A stretch of DNA of 64,000 nucleotides from JBLEFH01 sp047345645. GTDB lineage: Bacteria; Pseudomonadota; Alphaproteobacteria; Rhodobacterales; Rhodobacteraceae. The stretch is taken from NCBI GenBank assembly GCA_047345645.1, contig JBLEFH010000008.1; one strand, 5' to 3'. The notes beneath the pieces were generated by a model that saw only the letters and a list, made by a program, of their open reading frames with translations, was not told the origin of the DNA and did no database searches. The first letter of the stretch is position 1. Every line of letters begins with the position of its first letter. Of this stretch, positions 50,858 to 58,838 are shown one piece after another. A program made the position numbers and the translations under genes.

Positions 50858-52353
50858 ACGTGATGCCAGAGCCGATTCCGTTCAAGCCAGAATGGCCTGA
50901 TGCAGATCTGCGTCTTCTGCGCGCAGATCGGCCCGAGCCGCCAGTTCTGCCACTTGATGATGTCTTCTCCCCAAGTTGGGCACATTGGATGCGCGGCGCT
51001 GCCGCATCAAAAGGGGCACCCCCCGATTACATCATGGCCGCTCTGCTGGTGGTCTGCAGCACCCTCATAGGGAATACTCGTTGGACATCGCCATGGAATA
51101 GCTGGGCTGAGCCTCCGGTAATCTGGGCAATGAACATAGGTAACCCGAGTGCCGGAAAGAGCCCTGCCATAGATGCTGTACTGGTGCCTCTTAGGCGCGC
51201 CGAACGAAAACTGAGGGAGGCGGCGCGAGAAGATGTAGCCGCGTGGAGCGAAAAGGCCGAGATTGCGCATCTGGCAGAGCGCGCATGGAAAGAAGAGGTT
51301 AAGGCCGCAATCAAGGCGGGAGAAGAACCGCCAGCACGGCCCGACGCCGCAAATGCTGGACCGCAACCGGTCATGCCCTGCTTGGCACTTTCCGATGCAA
51401 CCATTGAAAAATTAGCGGGAATCGTTGCGGGGCAGCCGCGCGGCACTCTGCTGGCGAGGGATGAATTGGCGGGCTGGCTGCAAAGCATGACCCGCTATGC
51501 TGGTGGCGGGTCAGATCGCCCATTCTGGCTTGAAGCGTACGGCGGGCGTTCTTTCTCGGTTGAACGCGTGGGCCGAGATCCGGTTTATGTCGATCGTCTT
51601 ACCATCGGGGTTCTCGGCGGCATTCAGCCTGACCGACTGCGAAACCTGCTGATGAAATCCGACGACGACGGATTGCTCGCTCGTTTTATTCCCGTTTGGC
51701 CTCACCCCGCACCGGTTAAGCGGCCTGAAAGCACGCACAACGAAGCATTTCTCGAAGACGCCATCTCGCGTTTGTTGTCGCTAGAAATGTCAACCGATGG
51801 ACAGGGACACCAGCAGCCATGGATGGTCCCTTTCGAGAACTCAGCCCAAGACGCCGTTGATAGGTTTCGTCAGTCTGTACGAAATTGGGAAGTAGAGGCG
51901 GAAGGCCTCCTGCTGTCGTATCTAGGCAAGTTGCCAGGTATTGCCGTGCGTCTGTCTCTGGTAATAGCCCTGATGGAATGGGCCAGCGGCGAGACTTCTC
52001 TCGCCGATAAAGTCACGCTCGATCACTTTGAACGGGCTGCTCTCTTGGTTGAGTCGTATCTTGTTCCAATGACCCGTCGCGCCTATGCGGAACAGTCTGG
52101 CGGCCCGGCACAAAAATCCGCACGCGCGCTCGTCGCGCTTATCCGCGGAGAGGCCTGGAAAAGTTTCGCTGCACGTGAGGTTCGCCGGAAGCAGCGTAGC
52201 CACCTGCAGAGTATGGAGGTGATCAATCAGGCCCTAAAAATCTTGGAAACTGACGACCTTATCCGGCCCGTCGATTGTCAGGCTAATCCTAAAGGTGGCG
52301 CGCCAAAACGCTTATATTCCGTCAATCCAGTGATTTTTGAGAATGACGAATGA
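50854..52353 (+). CDS. DUF3987 replication ATPase/helicase-like protein
   Basis: The protein has 499 residues from the ATG at 50854. It has the DUF3987 layout: PEWPDADLRLLR at the start, a Walker A IGNPSAGKSPAID near residue 90, a Walker B-like LLARDELAGWLQ, FSVERVGRDPVYVDRLTIGVLGG and DDDGLLARFIPVWP. A long helical linker (KLREAAREDVAAW to KAAIKAGEEP) sits between the ATPase motifs. DUF3987 proteins accompany Toprim primases in integrative and plasmid-like elements and are thought to act as replicative helicases. The C-terminus looks like a winged helix (SMEVINQALKILETDDLIRPV). Confidence 0.85.
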   Translation: MNVMPEPIPFKPEWPDADLRLLRADRPEPPVLPLDDVFSPSWAHWMRGAAASKGAPPDYIMAALLVVCSTLIGNTRWTSPWNSWAEPPVIWAMNIGNPSAGKSPAIDAVLVPLRRAERKLREAAREDVAAWSEKAEIAHLAERAWKEEVKAAIKAGEEPPARPDAANAGPQPVMPCLALSDATIEKLAGIVAGQPRGTLLARDELAGWLQSMTRYAGGGSDRPFWLEAYGGRSFSVERVGRDPVYVDRLTIGVLGGIQPDRLRNLLMKSDDDGLLARFIPVWPHPAPVKRPESTHNEAFLEDAISRLLSLEMSTDGQGHQQPWMVPFENSAQDAVDRFRQSVRNWEVEAEGLLLSYLGKLPGIAVRLSLVIALMEWASGETSLADKVTLDHFERAALLVESYLVPMTRRAYAEQSGGPAQKSARALVALIRGEAWKSFAAREVRRKQRSHLQSMEVINQALKILETDDLIRPVDCQANPKGGAPKRLYSVNPVIFENDE

Positions 52354-52631
52354 CATATCCACGCAAGCCCGCGTGCCGAACTGACGCACTGACAAAACTG
52401 ACAAAACCTTGTCTTCCCCGACCACTACCAGCTTCGTGGAAAGCCGCCATGGGTTTTGTCAGTTTTGTCAGTACGTCAGTTCGACAAAGCGATCACGCTG
52501 ACTTCGTTGCAGGGGCCAGATTGATCAAAGCGCGCATGGTGATCTACGGCTCGAGCGCAGGTTCAGCCCGGCATCAACTGCCCGCGCAATCGATTTCCAT
52601 GAAGTTCATCAAGTCGGTCCGAACGCCATGA
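52350..52631 (+). CDS. Small ORF spanning a large inverted repeat
   Basis: An open frame of 93 residues fits exactly between the DUF3987 gene (ATGA overlap) and the XRE gene (ATGA overlap). It is translated through the inverted repeat at 52377-52483, giving DALTKLTK from the left arm and FVSFVSTSV from the right. The short repeated TKLTK and FVSFVS patterns come from the DNA repeat. Whether a protein is really made is uncertain; the overlaps at both ends support coupling of translation. Confidence 0.45.
   Translation: MTYPRKPACRTDALTKLTKPCLPRPLPASWKAAMGFVSFVSTSVRQSDHADFVAGARLIKARMVIYGSSAGSARHQLPAQSISMKFIKSVRTP
52377..52483. repeat. Long near-perfect inverted repeat in the replication module
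   Basis: Arms of 32 bases lie at 52377-52408 and 52452-52483, with one mismatch, around a 43-nt spacer. The arm core is ACTGACAAAACTGACAAAAC, itself a direct double of ACTGACAAA. The position, next to the primase and helicase genes, suggests a replication origin, a protein-binding site or a small palindromic insertion element. Confidence 0.85.
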
Positions 52632-53137
52632 CGGGAAAGGAACTCGCTATTCTGCGCCGCCGGGCGCGACTTTCACAGTCCGCGCTCGCACAGCGTCTTG
52701 GCGTGTCGCACCAGACCATAAGCTATTGGGAACAACGACCGGCTCTGGACGGCCGGTCGCCCATGCTTCAACAGATCGCAAACATGCTTTGCCCCGATGA
52801 TGCTTGTCGGCTCCTTTCTTCTCGGCACGGCTTGGGCTTCATGACCTTGAGTTTCAACCAGAATGTCACGCAACAGGAGATACAGCTGATCTCCGATGCG
52901 ATGACCGTCCGAAAGGAGACATTGGATGGGCTGGCGCGAAAGTCTTGCAACGCTCGGACGCGCAACGGTACGCTCTGTCGATCAAAAAGTGAGCCTGGAA
53001 AATCTCGGTGCCGGCTTCATGGTGGATTATCGACGGGGCCGAGAACGCTGGAAGGACGCAAGAAGATCGCGGCTGCTCAAAGAAAGCGTTGGGAACAACA
53101 TAACAAGAAGAAGGCCGACAAGCATATTCGCTGCTAA
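52628..53137 (+). CDS. XRE-family HTH protein with C-terminal HGG (zinc-ribbon-like) motif
   Basis: The protein has 169 residues. Residues 1-55 form a Cro/CI helix-turn-helix (ELAILRRRARLSQSALAQRLGVSHQTISYWEQRP). A middle linker is followed, from about residue 105, by the phage-type HGG module: CNARTRNGTLCRSKSEPG, CRLHGGLSTGPRT, EGRKKIAAAQRKRWEQH. HGG proteins are frequent in phages and integrated elements without a firm function. Linking the module to a DNA-binding head points to a regulator or replication-initiation protein. (Motifs are given in pieces.) It is the last clear gene of the element. Confidence 0.8.
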   Translation: MTGKELAILRRRARLSQSALAQRLGVSHQTISYWEQRPALDGRSPMLQQIANMLCPDDACRLLSSRHGLGFMTLSFNQNVTQQEIQLISDAMTVRKETLDGLARKSCNARTRNGTLCRSKSEPGKSRCRLHGGLSTGPRTLEGRKKIAAAQRKRWEQHNKKKADKHIRC

Positions 53138-53717
53138 CCGAACGGAGATATTTTCTCTGCGGTCATGGGGTCTTAGCGGATAAGCATCATGCTTGGGGCG
53201 TCATGTTCGCCGGTTCGCCAGCATCAAGGCCGCGCCGCGTGGCCGTGTGCGAAACGGTATACGGCCAACAATTCTATGATCGAAACCTTCGATCTTTTTC
53301 CAGTCCCCGATCCGGATGCCTGATTGACGTGTGGGATGCCTGGTCGGAGCCAGCAAAACGAGTAGCCACATGCTTGCGATAGCGTTCCAGGTTACCGAAG
53401 AAGATCCTGAAGCGCAAAAGATCCCTGCCAAGACACGGGTAGTCAACCTGGCATCGCGGTGGGATCTGGAAAGGACAGGCCTGAGTTGGCGACCCCGAAG
53501 GACTTTCATCTATAGCTTTGTCCCTGAACGTGCTTTTGCGGAAAGAACGCCTGCTGCGTATTCTCGCCACATTGTCGGTAAAATCTCAACAACTCTGCCG
53601 ACTATTCTTATTAAGAACGCGCAGGTTTTTGTATATCATAAATGCCTAGGAGCATTTGCGGCAACGGATCCGTTAAGGTTAGGCCCATTAACTTTGAGTG
53701 TCCGCACGTTTATGGGA

Positions 53718-53770
53718 GCGAAGGCGAGAACCGCGAAGACTTCGGCTATCGTAGCGGTTCTCGCCTTCGC
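53718..53770. repeat. Perfect 17-bp inverted repeat with 19-nt loop
   Basis: GCGAAGGCGAGAACCGC at 53718-53734 is the exact reverse complement of 53754-53770, with 19 nt between. No T-run follows on either strand, so it is a poor terminator. It may be the remnant of a palindromic mobile element or a protein-binding site. Confidence 0.85.
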
Positions 53771-53993
53771 ATACTCAATGGTTTTAAAGGGCGGGAAGCC
53801 GACATGCGGCGGCGCGGCGTTGCGACTGCAGAAATTCGGCGATAACCGCCATTCGTTCTCAGCGCAGCGAAATTCGCACCATCGCAGGCCCATCGGGCGG
53901 AGAGCCGACTTGCGGCAGTGCGGCGCAGCATTGGCAACAATCTGTATAAGCCGACATTCAGGGGCAAGATCACGAGAGACCGGCACGAGCTAA

Positions 53994-54035
53994 TGGTCGG
54001 GCGGGATTTGCACCTACGACCTTCAGGTTATGAGC
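53994..54035 (-). pseudogene. 3' half of an initiator-tRNA(Met)-like sequence, probable attachment-site relic
   Basis: Read on the minus strand this gives GCTCATAACCTGAAGGTCG, then TAGGTGCAAATCC and an acceptor end finishing in CGACCA. These match the anticodon loop (CAT), variable loop, T-arm and CCA end of alphaproteobacterial initiator tRNA, with a T-to-G change in the T-loop. The D-arm half is missing, as expected where an integrated element has copied only the tRNA 3' end. On this reading the element lies at higher coordinates, that is, on the copper side. Confidence 0.7.
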
Positions 54036-54400
54036 AGATCAGAGGCGAAATTCGGGCACCCCGTAATTTCAGTATGTTACGGGACAATCGATTGATTTAT
54101 TGCGATTTCCATGCCGACGCTCAACTGCATTGAGCGACATCTGACGGAACAACCTGCACGAGAACTGCAGCCAAGGGTTGAGGTGGCGTTGAGGTAGATG
54201 ATTTTTCCAGCATCGTAAGTCTGACAACAAAAGTGCGGCCCATGCGTTGCCAGTAAGAGAGGGCTCGCTGAGAAGAAAACTCACATTGCCAACGGTCGTC
54301 GTTAATGTCGTCGCCCTGATGGAAAGCCGCGACCTCTGTTTGGGACTACCCTGATCGGGCTGAAACCGAAATTTCAAACCCACACACCGCTCCCTCAACC

Positions 54401-56764
54401 CTATAGCTTCACTCGCTTCAGCCGCAACGCATTGGCGATGACCGAGACCGAGGACAGCGACATGGCCGCCGCCGCGATCATCGGCGATAGCAGCAGGCCA
54501 AAGACCGGATAGAGCAGCCCTGCCGCCACCGGAATCCCGGCTGCGTTATAGATGAAAGCAAAGAACAGGTTCTGTCGGATGTTGCGCATGGTGGCCACGG
54601 CGAGCTTGCGGGCGCGGACAATGCCGGTCAGGTCGCCGCCCAGCAGGGTCAGCCCGGCGCTTTCGACCGCCACATCGGCGCCGGTGCCCATGGCGATACC
54701 GACATCCGCCGCAGCCAGCGCTGGTGCGTCGTTTACCCCGTCGCCCGCCATGGCGACCTTGTCCCCCTTGCCGCGCAGCCCGTCGATCAGATCCTTCTTG
54801 CCCTCGGGCAGCATTCCGGCGCGGACCTTGTCAATGCCCAAGCGGCTTGCCACGGCCAGCGCCGTGCGTTCGTTGTCGCCGGTTGCCATGATTACCTTTA
54901 TGCCCAGATCGTGCAGGTCACGGATCGCGGCTTCTGCGGCCGGCTTGATCGGGTCGGCCACGGCGACCAGCCCCGCCAGCCTGCCATCCAGCGCCAAGAA
55001 CATTGCGGTCTTACCCTCGCCGCGCAGACGGTCCGCAGTGTCCTCCCCGGTGTCGCAGTCGATACCAAGCGAGGTCATCATGGCGTTATTGCCAAGCGCC
55101 ACATCGCGGCCATCGACCTTGCCGATCACACCCTTGCCGGTGACGGCCTCGAACTCCTCGCCATTGCCAAGGCTGAGCCCACGCGCCTTGGCGCCCTCGA
55201 CGATCGCCTCGGCCAGCGGGTGTTCGGAGGCGCGTTCCAGTGCGGCGGCTGCGGCCAGCAACTCATCCTCGGACACGTCGCCGAAGCTGGTCACATCGGT
55301 CAGCGCGGGCTTGCCTTCGGTCAGCGTGCCGGTCTTGTCGACGATCAGCGTGTCCACATCGGCCATCAGTTCCAGTGCCTCGGCATTCTTGACCAGTACG
55401 CCGGCCTGCGCCCCGCGCCCCGCTGCCGTGGTGATGGAAATCGGCGTCGCCAGCCCAAGCGCACAGGGACAAGCGATGATCAGCACCGAAACCGCCGAGG
55501 CAATGGCAAAGACATAGGACGGGCTGGGGCCAAAGATCAGCCAGACGACAAAGGCCAGAATGGCGATCACCACCACCGCCGGCACGAAGATCGCCGAAAC
55601 CCGGTCGGCCAGCCCCTGAATCGGCGCTTTGGAGCGTCGCGCGCCGGCGACCATCTGGACGATCTGCGACAGCACCGTATCGGCGCCGACATCGGTGGCG
55701 CGGATCGCCAGCGTGCCGTTCTTATTAATCGTGCCGCCGGTCACGCGGTCGCCCTGCACCTTCTCGACCGGCACCGGCTCGCCCGTGATCATGCTTTCAT
55801 CGACGGAAGAACGGCCTTCGACCACCTCGCCATCGACCGGCACGCTGTCGCCCGGCCGCACGCGCAAGAGATCGCCCGCTGTGATGTTTTCCAGCGGCGC
55901 GTCATATTCCGCGCCATCGGGCAGGATGCGCCGGGCGGTCTTGGGCGCGAGATCCATCAGCGCCCGGATTGCATCGCCGGTGCGTTCCCGCGCCCGCAAT
56001 TCCAGTACCTGCCCGACAAAGACCAGGGCGACGATAACCACGGCGGCCTCGTAATAGGTGCCAACCATGCCGCCCATCCGGTATTCCTCGGGAAAGATGC
56101 CCGGCAGGAAGGTGGCGAAGAGCGAATAGAGATAGGCCGCGCCGACACCCAGCGAGATCAGCGTCCACATGTTCGGTGAGCGGTTTTTGAAGGAATCCAA
56201 CCCGCGCTGAAAGAAGGGCCGCGCCGCCCAGAGCACGATGGGCGTGGCCAGCAGGAACTCCAGCCAGACGGCGGTGCGGTGCCCGATCCAGTCACGGACC
56301 GGGATGCCCACCATCTCGCCCATGGTCAGGATCAACAACGGCACCGCAGCGGCCACGCTGACCCAGAGCCTGCGGGTGAAATCAGTCAGTTCATGGCTGG
56401 GTTCATCCGAGGGAATCATCGGCTCCAAAGCCATGCCGCAGATCGGGCAGGCGCCTGGTTCATCGCGCACGATCTCGGGATGCATCGGACAAGTCCATTG
56501 CGTGCCTGCCGGGGCGGATTTTTCGACCTTGGCCGCCGCGCCCGAGGCGTAGAACCACGGATCGCCGTCGAACTTCGACTGGCAACCGTCCGAGCAGAAA
56601 TAGAAGGTCTGTCCCTCATAGTCGCGGTGCCGGGCCTCGGGCTTGATCGTCACCTGCATCCCGCAAATCGGGTCGATGGCCTTGCCGGGATCAGCCTGTG
56701 CCGGTGCGCCACCGTGTGTCCCGTGATCGTGATGCCCATGCGAATGATCGTGCTTGTGGTCCAT
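54401..56764 (-). CDS. copA: Copper-translocating P1B-type ATPase (CopA)
   Basis: The protein has 787 residues. A His-rich start (KHDHSHGHHDHGTHGG) is followed by a YHS-like domain (DPICGMQVTIKPEA, FYFCSDGCQSKFD) and a heavy-metal-binding domain (TCPMHPEIVRDEPGACPICG). The ATPase core has eight membrane helices, the TGEP phosphatase motif in MITGEPVPVEK, the transport-site CPC in IACPCALGLATP, the phosphorylated aspartate in DKTGTLTEGK, SEHPLA and GDGVNDAPAL. It should export Cu(I) across the inner membrane. It has no classical GMxCxxC domain. The gene is divergent from csoR, with two CsoR-type palindromes between them. Confidence 0.95.
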   Translation of the reverse strand: MDHKHDHSHGHHDHGTHGGAPAQADPGKAIDPICGMQVTIKPEARHRDYEGQTFYFCSDGCQSKFDGDPWFYASGAAAKVEKSAPAGTQWTCPMHPEIVRDEPGACPICGMALEPMIPSDEPSHELTDFTRRLWVSVAAAVPLLILTMGEMVGIPVRDWIGHRTAVWLEFLLATPIVLWAARPFFQRGLDSFKNRSPNMWTLISLGVGAAYLYSLFATFLPGIFPEEYRMGGMVGTYYEAAVVIVALVFVGQVLELRARERTGDAIRALMDLAPKTARRILPDGAEYDAPLENITAGDLLRVRPGDSVPVDGEVVEGRSSVDESMITGEPVPVEKVQGDRVTGGTINKNGTLAIRATDVGADTVLSQIVQMVAGARRSKAPIQGLADRVSAIFVPAVVVIAILAFVVWLIFGPSPSYVFAIASAVSVLIIACPCALGLATPISITTAAGRGAQAGVLVKNAEALELMADVDTLIVDKTGTLTEGKPALTDVTSFGDVSEDELLAAAAALERASEHPLAEAIVEGAKARGLSLGNGEEFEAVTGKGVIGKVDGRDVALGNNAMMTSLGIDCDTGEDTADRLRGEGKTAMFLALDGRLAGLVAVADPIKPAAEAAIRDLHDLGIKVIMATGDNERTALAVASRLGIDKVRAGMLPEGKKDLIDGLRGKGDKVAMAGDGVNDAPALAAADVGIAMGTGADVAVESAGLTLLGGDLTGIVRARKLAVATMRNIRQNLFFAFIYNAAGIPVAAGLLYPVFGLLLSPMIAAAAMSLSSVSVIANALRLKRVKL

Positions 56765-56780
56765 GACTCTCTCCCGGCAG

Positions 56781-56829
56781 ATACCTATAGGGGGTATATC
56801 AGACTTGCTCTATACCCCTTGAGGGTATA
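56781..56829. promoter_or_regulatory. Two CsoR-type operator palindromes in the copA/csoR intergenic region
   Basis: ATACCTATAGGGGGTAT at 56781-56797 and TATACCCCTTGAGGGTATA at 56811-56829 are G/C-core palindromes flanked by TA, the pattern of CsoR boxes. The 49 bp segment sits between the divergent copA and csoR starts, so one repressor can control both directions; Cu(I) binding to CsoR would release it. Confidence 0.8.
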
Positions 56830-56864
56830 GCACAAGCCGCAGATGTTGAAGTTCGGAGCCCTCC

Positions 56865-57146
56865 TTGGCGCATGACAAGCAGAACCGAGACGCGATCCTG
56901 AAGCGGCTTTCCCGCCTGAACGGTCAGGTGCAGGGCGTCTCGCGTATGGTCGAGGATGGGCGCTATTGCGTCGATATCCTGAACCAGACCGCCGCCATCC
57001 GGTCTGCCCTGCGCGGCGTCGAACGCCTGCTGATCGAGGATCACGCGCGAAGTTGCATGGAAGACGCGATCCAATCCGGCGATCAGGACCGGCAGCGGGT
57101 GATGTTCCGCGAGGTCGTCGAGCTGATGGAAAAGGTGCGCGACTGA
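56865..57146 (+). CDS. csoR: CsoR/FrmR-family copper-sensing repressor
   Basis: The protein has 93 residues and begins with TTG at 56865, behind GGAGCC; the only nearby ATG is out of frame. It is the all-helical CsoR fold with LKRLSRLNGQVQGVSRMVED and the Cu(I) ligand triad spaced as C-H-C: the cysteine in RYCVDILNQ and the His and Cys in EDHARSCM. It should bind the two palindromes upstream and repress copA and its own transcript. The next gene starts on its stop codon (TGATG). Confidence 0.9.
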   Translation: MAHDKQNRDAILKRLSRLNGQVQGVSRMVEDGRYCVDILNQTAAIRSALRGVERLLIEDHARSCMEDAIQSGDQDRQRVMFREVVELMEKVRD

Positions 57147-57469
57147 TGCGCCTGCTGCTGTCGGTCGTGCTTGCCGCCCTGCTGGCGGTGACGATGCCGC
57201 TGGCCCTGACCGGCGCCGCCTCGGCGGAGGCATCGCCGATGGCCTCGATGGCCGAAACATCCGCGTCGCCAGTCGCGCATGAATGCTGCACCACGCAGCC
57301 GGATTCTCCACATGGCGACTGTGCGGCCTGTGCCGCCATCGGCCATGCCGAAGTCACGGCGAACGCGGCCCGGTTGCCACGCCGAATCCGGCACATTCCC
57401 CCGCTGCAGGATATGAAATCCGCCAGGCCGCGTTTGCCGCTGCCCCCTCCGCGATCCGCTGCTCTCTGA
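57146..57469 (+). CDS. Small Cys/His-rich periplasmic protein in the copper operon
   Basis: The protein has 107 residues. A signal peptide (MRLLLSVVLAALLAVTMPLA, cut near GAASAEA) precedes a metal-binding-like segment HECCTTQPDSPHGDCAACA and a Pro/Arg-rich end (RPRLPLPPPRSAAL). I do not recognise a named family; the layout resembles other uncharacterised secreted proteins of copper operons, including the one at 62493-62843. It is translationally coupled to csoR (TGATG), so it responds to copper. Confidence 0.6.
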   Translation: MRLLLSVVLAALLAVTMPLALTGAASAEASPMASMAETSASPVAHECCTTQPDSPHGDCAACAAIGHAEVTANAARLPRRIRHIPPLQDMKSARPRLPLPPPRSAAL

Positions 57470-57562
57470 CGCTACATGGCCCGAGTGGCCACAAGTCGAT
57501 CAACTGCGCCATGACAGGGATGAATGACCCTACGGCGCGCAACATCCCGAAGGACATCAGAT

Positions 57563-58042
57563 ATGAGCAACCCCAATTTCTCGCGTCGCAGGGCGATCCT
57601 TGCGGTCGCGGCGATACTGTCGACAACCTCTACCCTTGCCTTCGCCGCCACCAGCTCGGATGCAAAGCCGAACCTGCTGAGTGTCACCAAGGACCCCGGC
57701 TGCGGCTGCTGCGGCGCCTGGGCCGACCTTGCCATCGAGGCGGGGTTTGAGGTCGAAATCACTGAGGCCAGCGACTATGTCGGCATGAAGCGCGACGCCG
57801 CTGTGCCCGAAAACCTGTGGTCCTGCCACACGACCCGGATCGGCGGCTATATCGTCGAGGGCCATGTGCCCTTCGCGGCCATAACGCAGCTTCTGGATCA
57901 GCGTCCCGACATCTCCGGGATCGCCGTGCCGGGGATGCCCGCCGGCTCTCCGGGCATGGGCGGCGGGGTCGAGGCCACCGCCGAGGTCATCGCCTGGGGC
58001 GGCATTGCCGGTGACGGGCGCGCCTTTCCGCTGGACGGATAA
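57563..58042 (+). CDS. DUF411-family periplasmic copper-associated protein
   Basis: The protein has 159 residues from the ATG at 57563. A Tat-like/Sec signal (NFSRRRAILAVAAIL, cleaved near AFAA) is followed by the DUF411 core: VTKDPGCGCCGAWADLAIEAGFEVEI with the CxCC metal motif, and LWSCHTTRIGGYIVEGHVPFAAI with a second Cys-His pair, then GIAVPGMPAGSPGMGG. (Given in sections.) DUF411 proteins are widespread in copper-resistance loci; metal binding is inferred from the cysteines. cytochrome c follows 3 bp later. Confidence 0.85.
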   Translation: MSNPNFSRRRAILAVAAILSTTSTLAFAATSSDAKPNLLSVTKDPGCGCCGAWADLAIEAGFEVEITEASDYVGMKRDAAVPENLWSCHTTRIGGYIVEGHVPFAAITQLLDQRPDISGIAVPGMPAGSPGMGGGVEATAEVIAWGGIAGDGRAFPLDG

Positions 58043-58045
58043 CAG

Positions 58046-58501
58046 ATGACGCGCAACGCACTCATCCTCATCGCGGCGGTCGGTCTGGCCGCTGCGATCC
58101 TGATCCTCTGGCGCGGCAGCGCGGCGACTGAGACAGCCGCACAGGATCAGGCCGTCATCGCGCTTGGCCAGCGGCTCTACGCCGACAACTGTGCCAGTTG
58201 CCATGGCGCCGATCTGGAAGGGCAGCCGGACTGGCAGACCCCACTCGCAAATGGCCGCTATCCGGCGCCCCCGCATAACGAGACCGGCCACACATGGCAT
58301 CACGCCGACGCGCTTCTGGAACAGATCGTCCGTGACGGCACCGCCGCCGTGGTCGGGGATGGTTATGAAAGCGACATGCCCGGCTTTTCTGATGTCATGA
58401 GCGACGCCGAGATCGCCGCCGTTCTGGCCTATATCAAATCCACCTGGCCGGAACGCGAGCGCGCAATCCAGAGCCGTATGACCAAGGACAGCGCGTCCTA
58501 A
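58046..58501 (+). CDS. Membrane-anchored c-type cytochrome
   Basis: The protein has 151 residues: an N-terminal membrane anchor (ALILIAAVGLAAAILILW) and one class I cytochrome c domain with the haem site CASCHGADLEGQ at about residues 48-59 and an axial methionine in YESDMPGFSDVMSDAE. It carries electrons on the periplasmic side. It is 3 bp downstream of the DUF411 gene; cytochromes in copper operons may link cuprous oxidation to respiration. Confidence 0.88.
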   Translation: MTRNALILIAAVGLAAAILILWRGSAATETAAQDQAVIALGQRLYADNCASCHGADLEGQPDWQTPLANGRYPAPPHNETGHTWHHADALLEQIVRDGTAAVVGDGYESDMPGFSDVMSDAEIAAVLAYIKSTWPERERAIQSRMTKDSAS

Positions 58502-58538
58502 CACCCCGCGCGTCACCACCCCACCCAAGGAGTTTCCC

Positions 58539-58811
58539 ATGAAGAAAAGAACCGCCGCCATCGCCCTGACGCTGCTCGTCCTTGCCGGATGCGCGGCCCA
58601 GGCGCCCGATATCGCTGCCGAAGCGGCCTCGCCGTATCCCATTCCGAACGAGGTCGTCGCCATCGCCGGCCCCAACCAGGACCTGACAACGGCGCGGCTG
58701 GACCCGGCGGATGATTGCTATTGGTATTATCATGCCGGGCCGGTCGAAACGACGCTGGTGCCGCTGCGGGCGGCCAACGGCAACCATATCTGCAACGCGC
58801 GTACGTCCTGA
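58539..58811 (+). CDS. Small lipoprotein of the copper block
   Basis: The protein has 90 residues with a good lipoprotein signal (MKKRTAAIALTLLVLAGC, lipobox LAGC) and a mature part containing two cysteines (DPADDCYWYYHAG and GNHICNARTS) that could form a disulfide. An AAGGAG site precedes the ATG. I do not recognise a family. It is the last gene of the rightward copper operon and converges on the L,D-transpeptidase gene. Confidence 0.7.
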   Translation: MKKRTAAIALTLLVLAGCAAQAPDIAAEAASPYPIPNEVVAIAGPNQDLTTARLDPADDCYWYYHAGPVETTLVPLRAANGNHICNARTS

Positions 58812-58838
58812 CGCCCGGCCTCGCCAGAGGGCGACCGT

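Larger units (their letters stand above)
53138..54400. other. Decayed junction region between the integrative element and the copper block
   Basis: No ORF here has convincing coding character; the longest plus-strand frame (53331-53993) is compositionally unlike its neighbours and matches nothing I know. The stretch holds a perfect 17-base inverted repeat (53718-53770), two related GGGCGG-A-AGCCGAC segments near 53788 and 53896, and a 3' half-tRNA relic (53994-54035). It looks like scar tissue at the boundary of two accessory elements. Confidence 0.6.

Noticed and set aside
53331..53993. 220-residue plus-strand frame in the junction region
   Set aside because: It contains the 17-bp palindrome and repeated non-coding segments, its codon use differs from neighbours and no domain is visible.
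54069..54398. 109-residue minus-strand frame directly after copA
   Set aside because: It is placed like an operon gene, but it has no ribosome-binding site, no domain, and runs toward the tRNA relic through apparent scar sequence.
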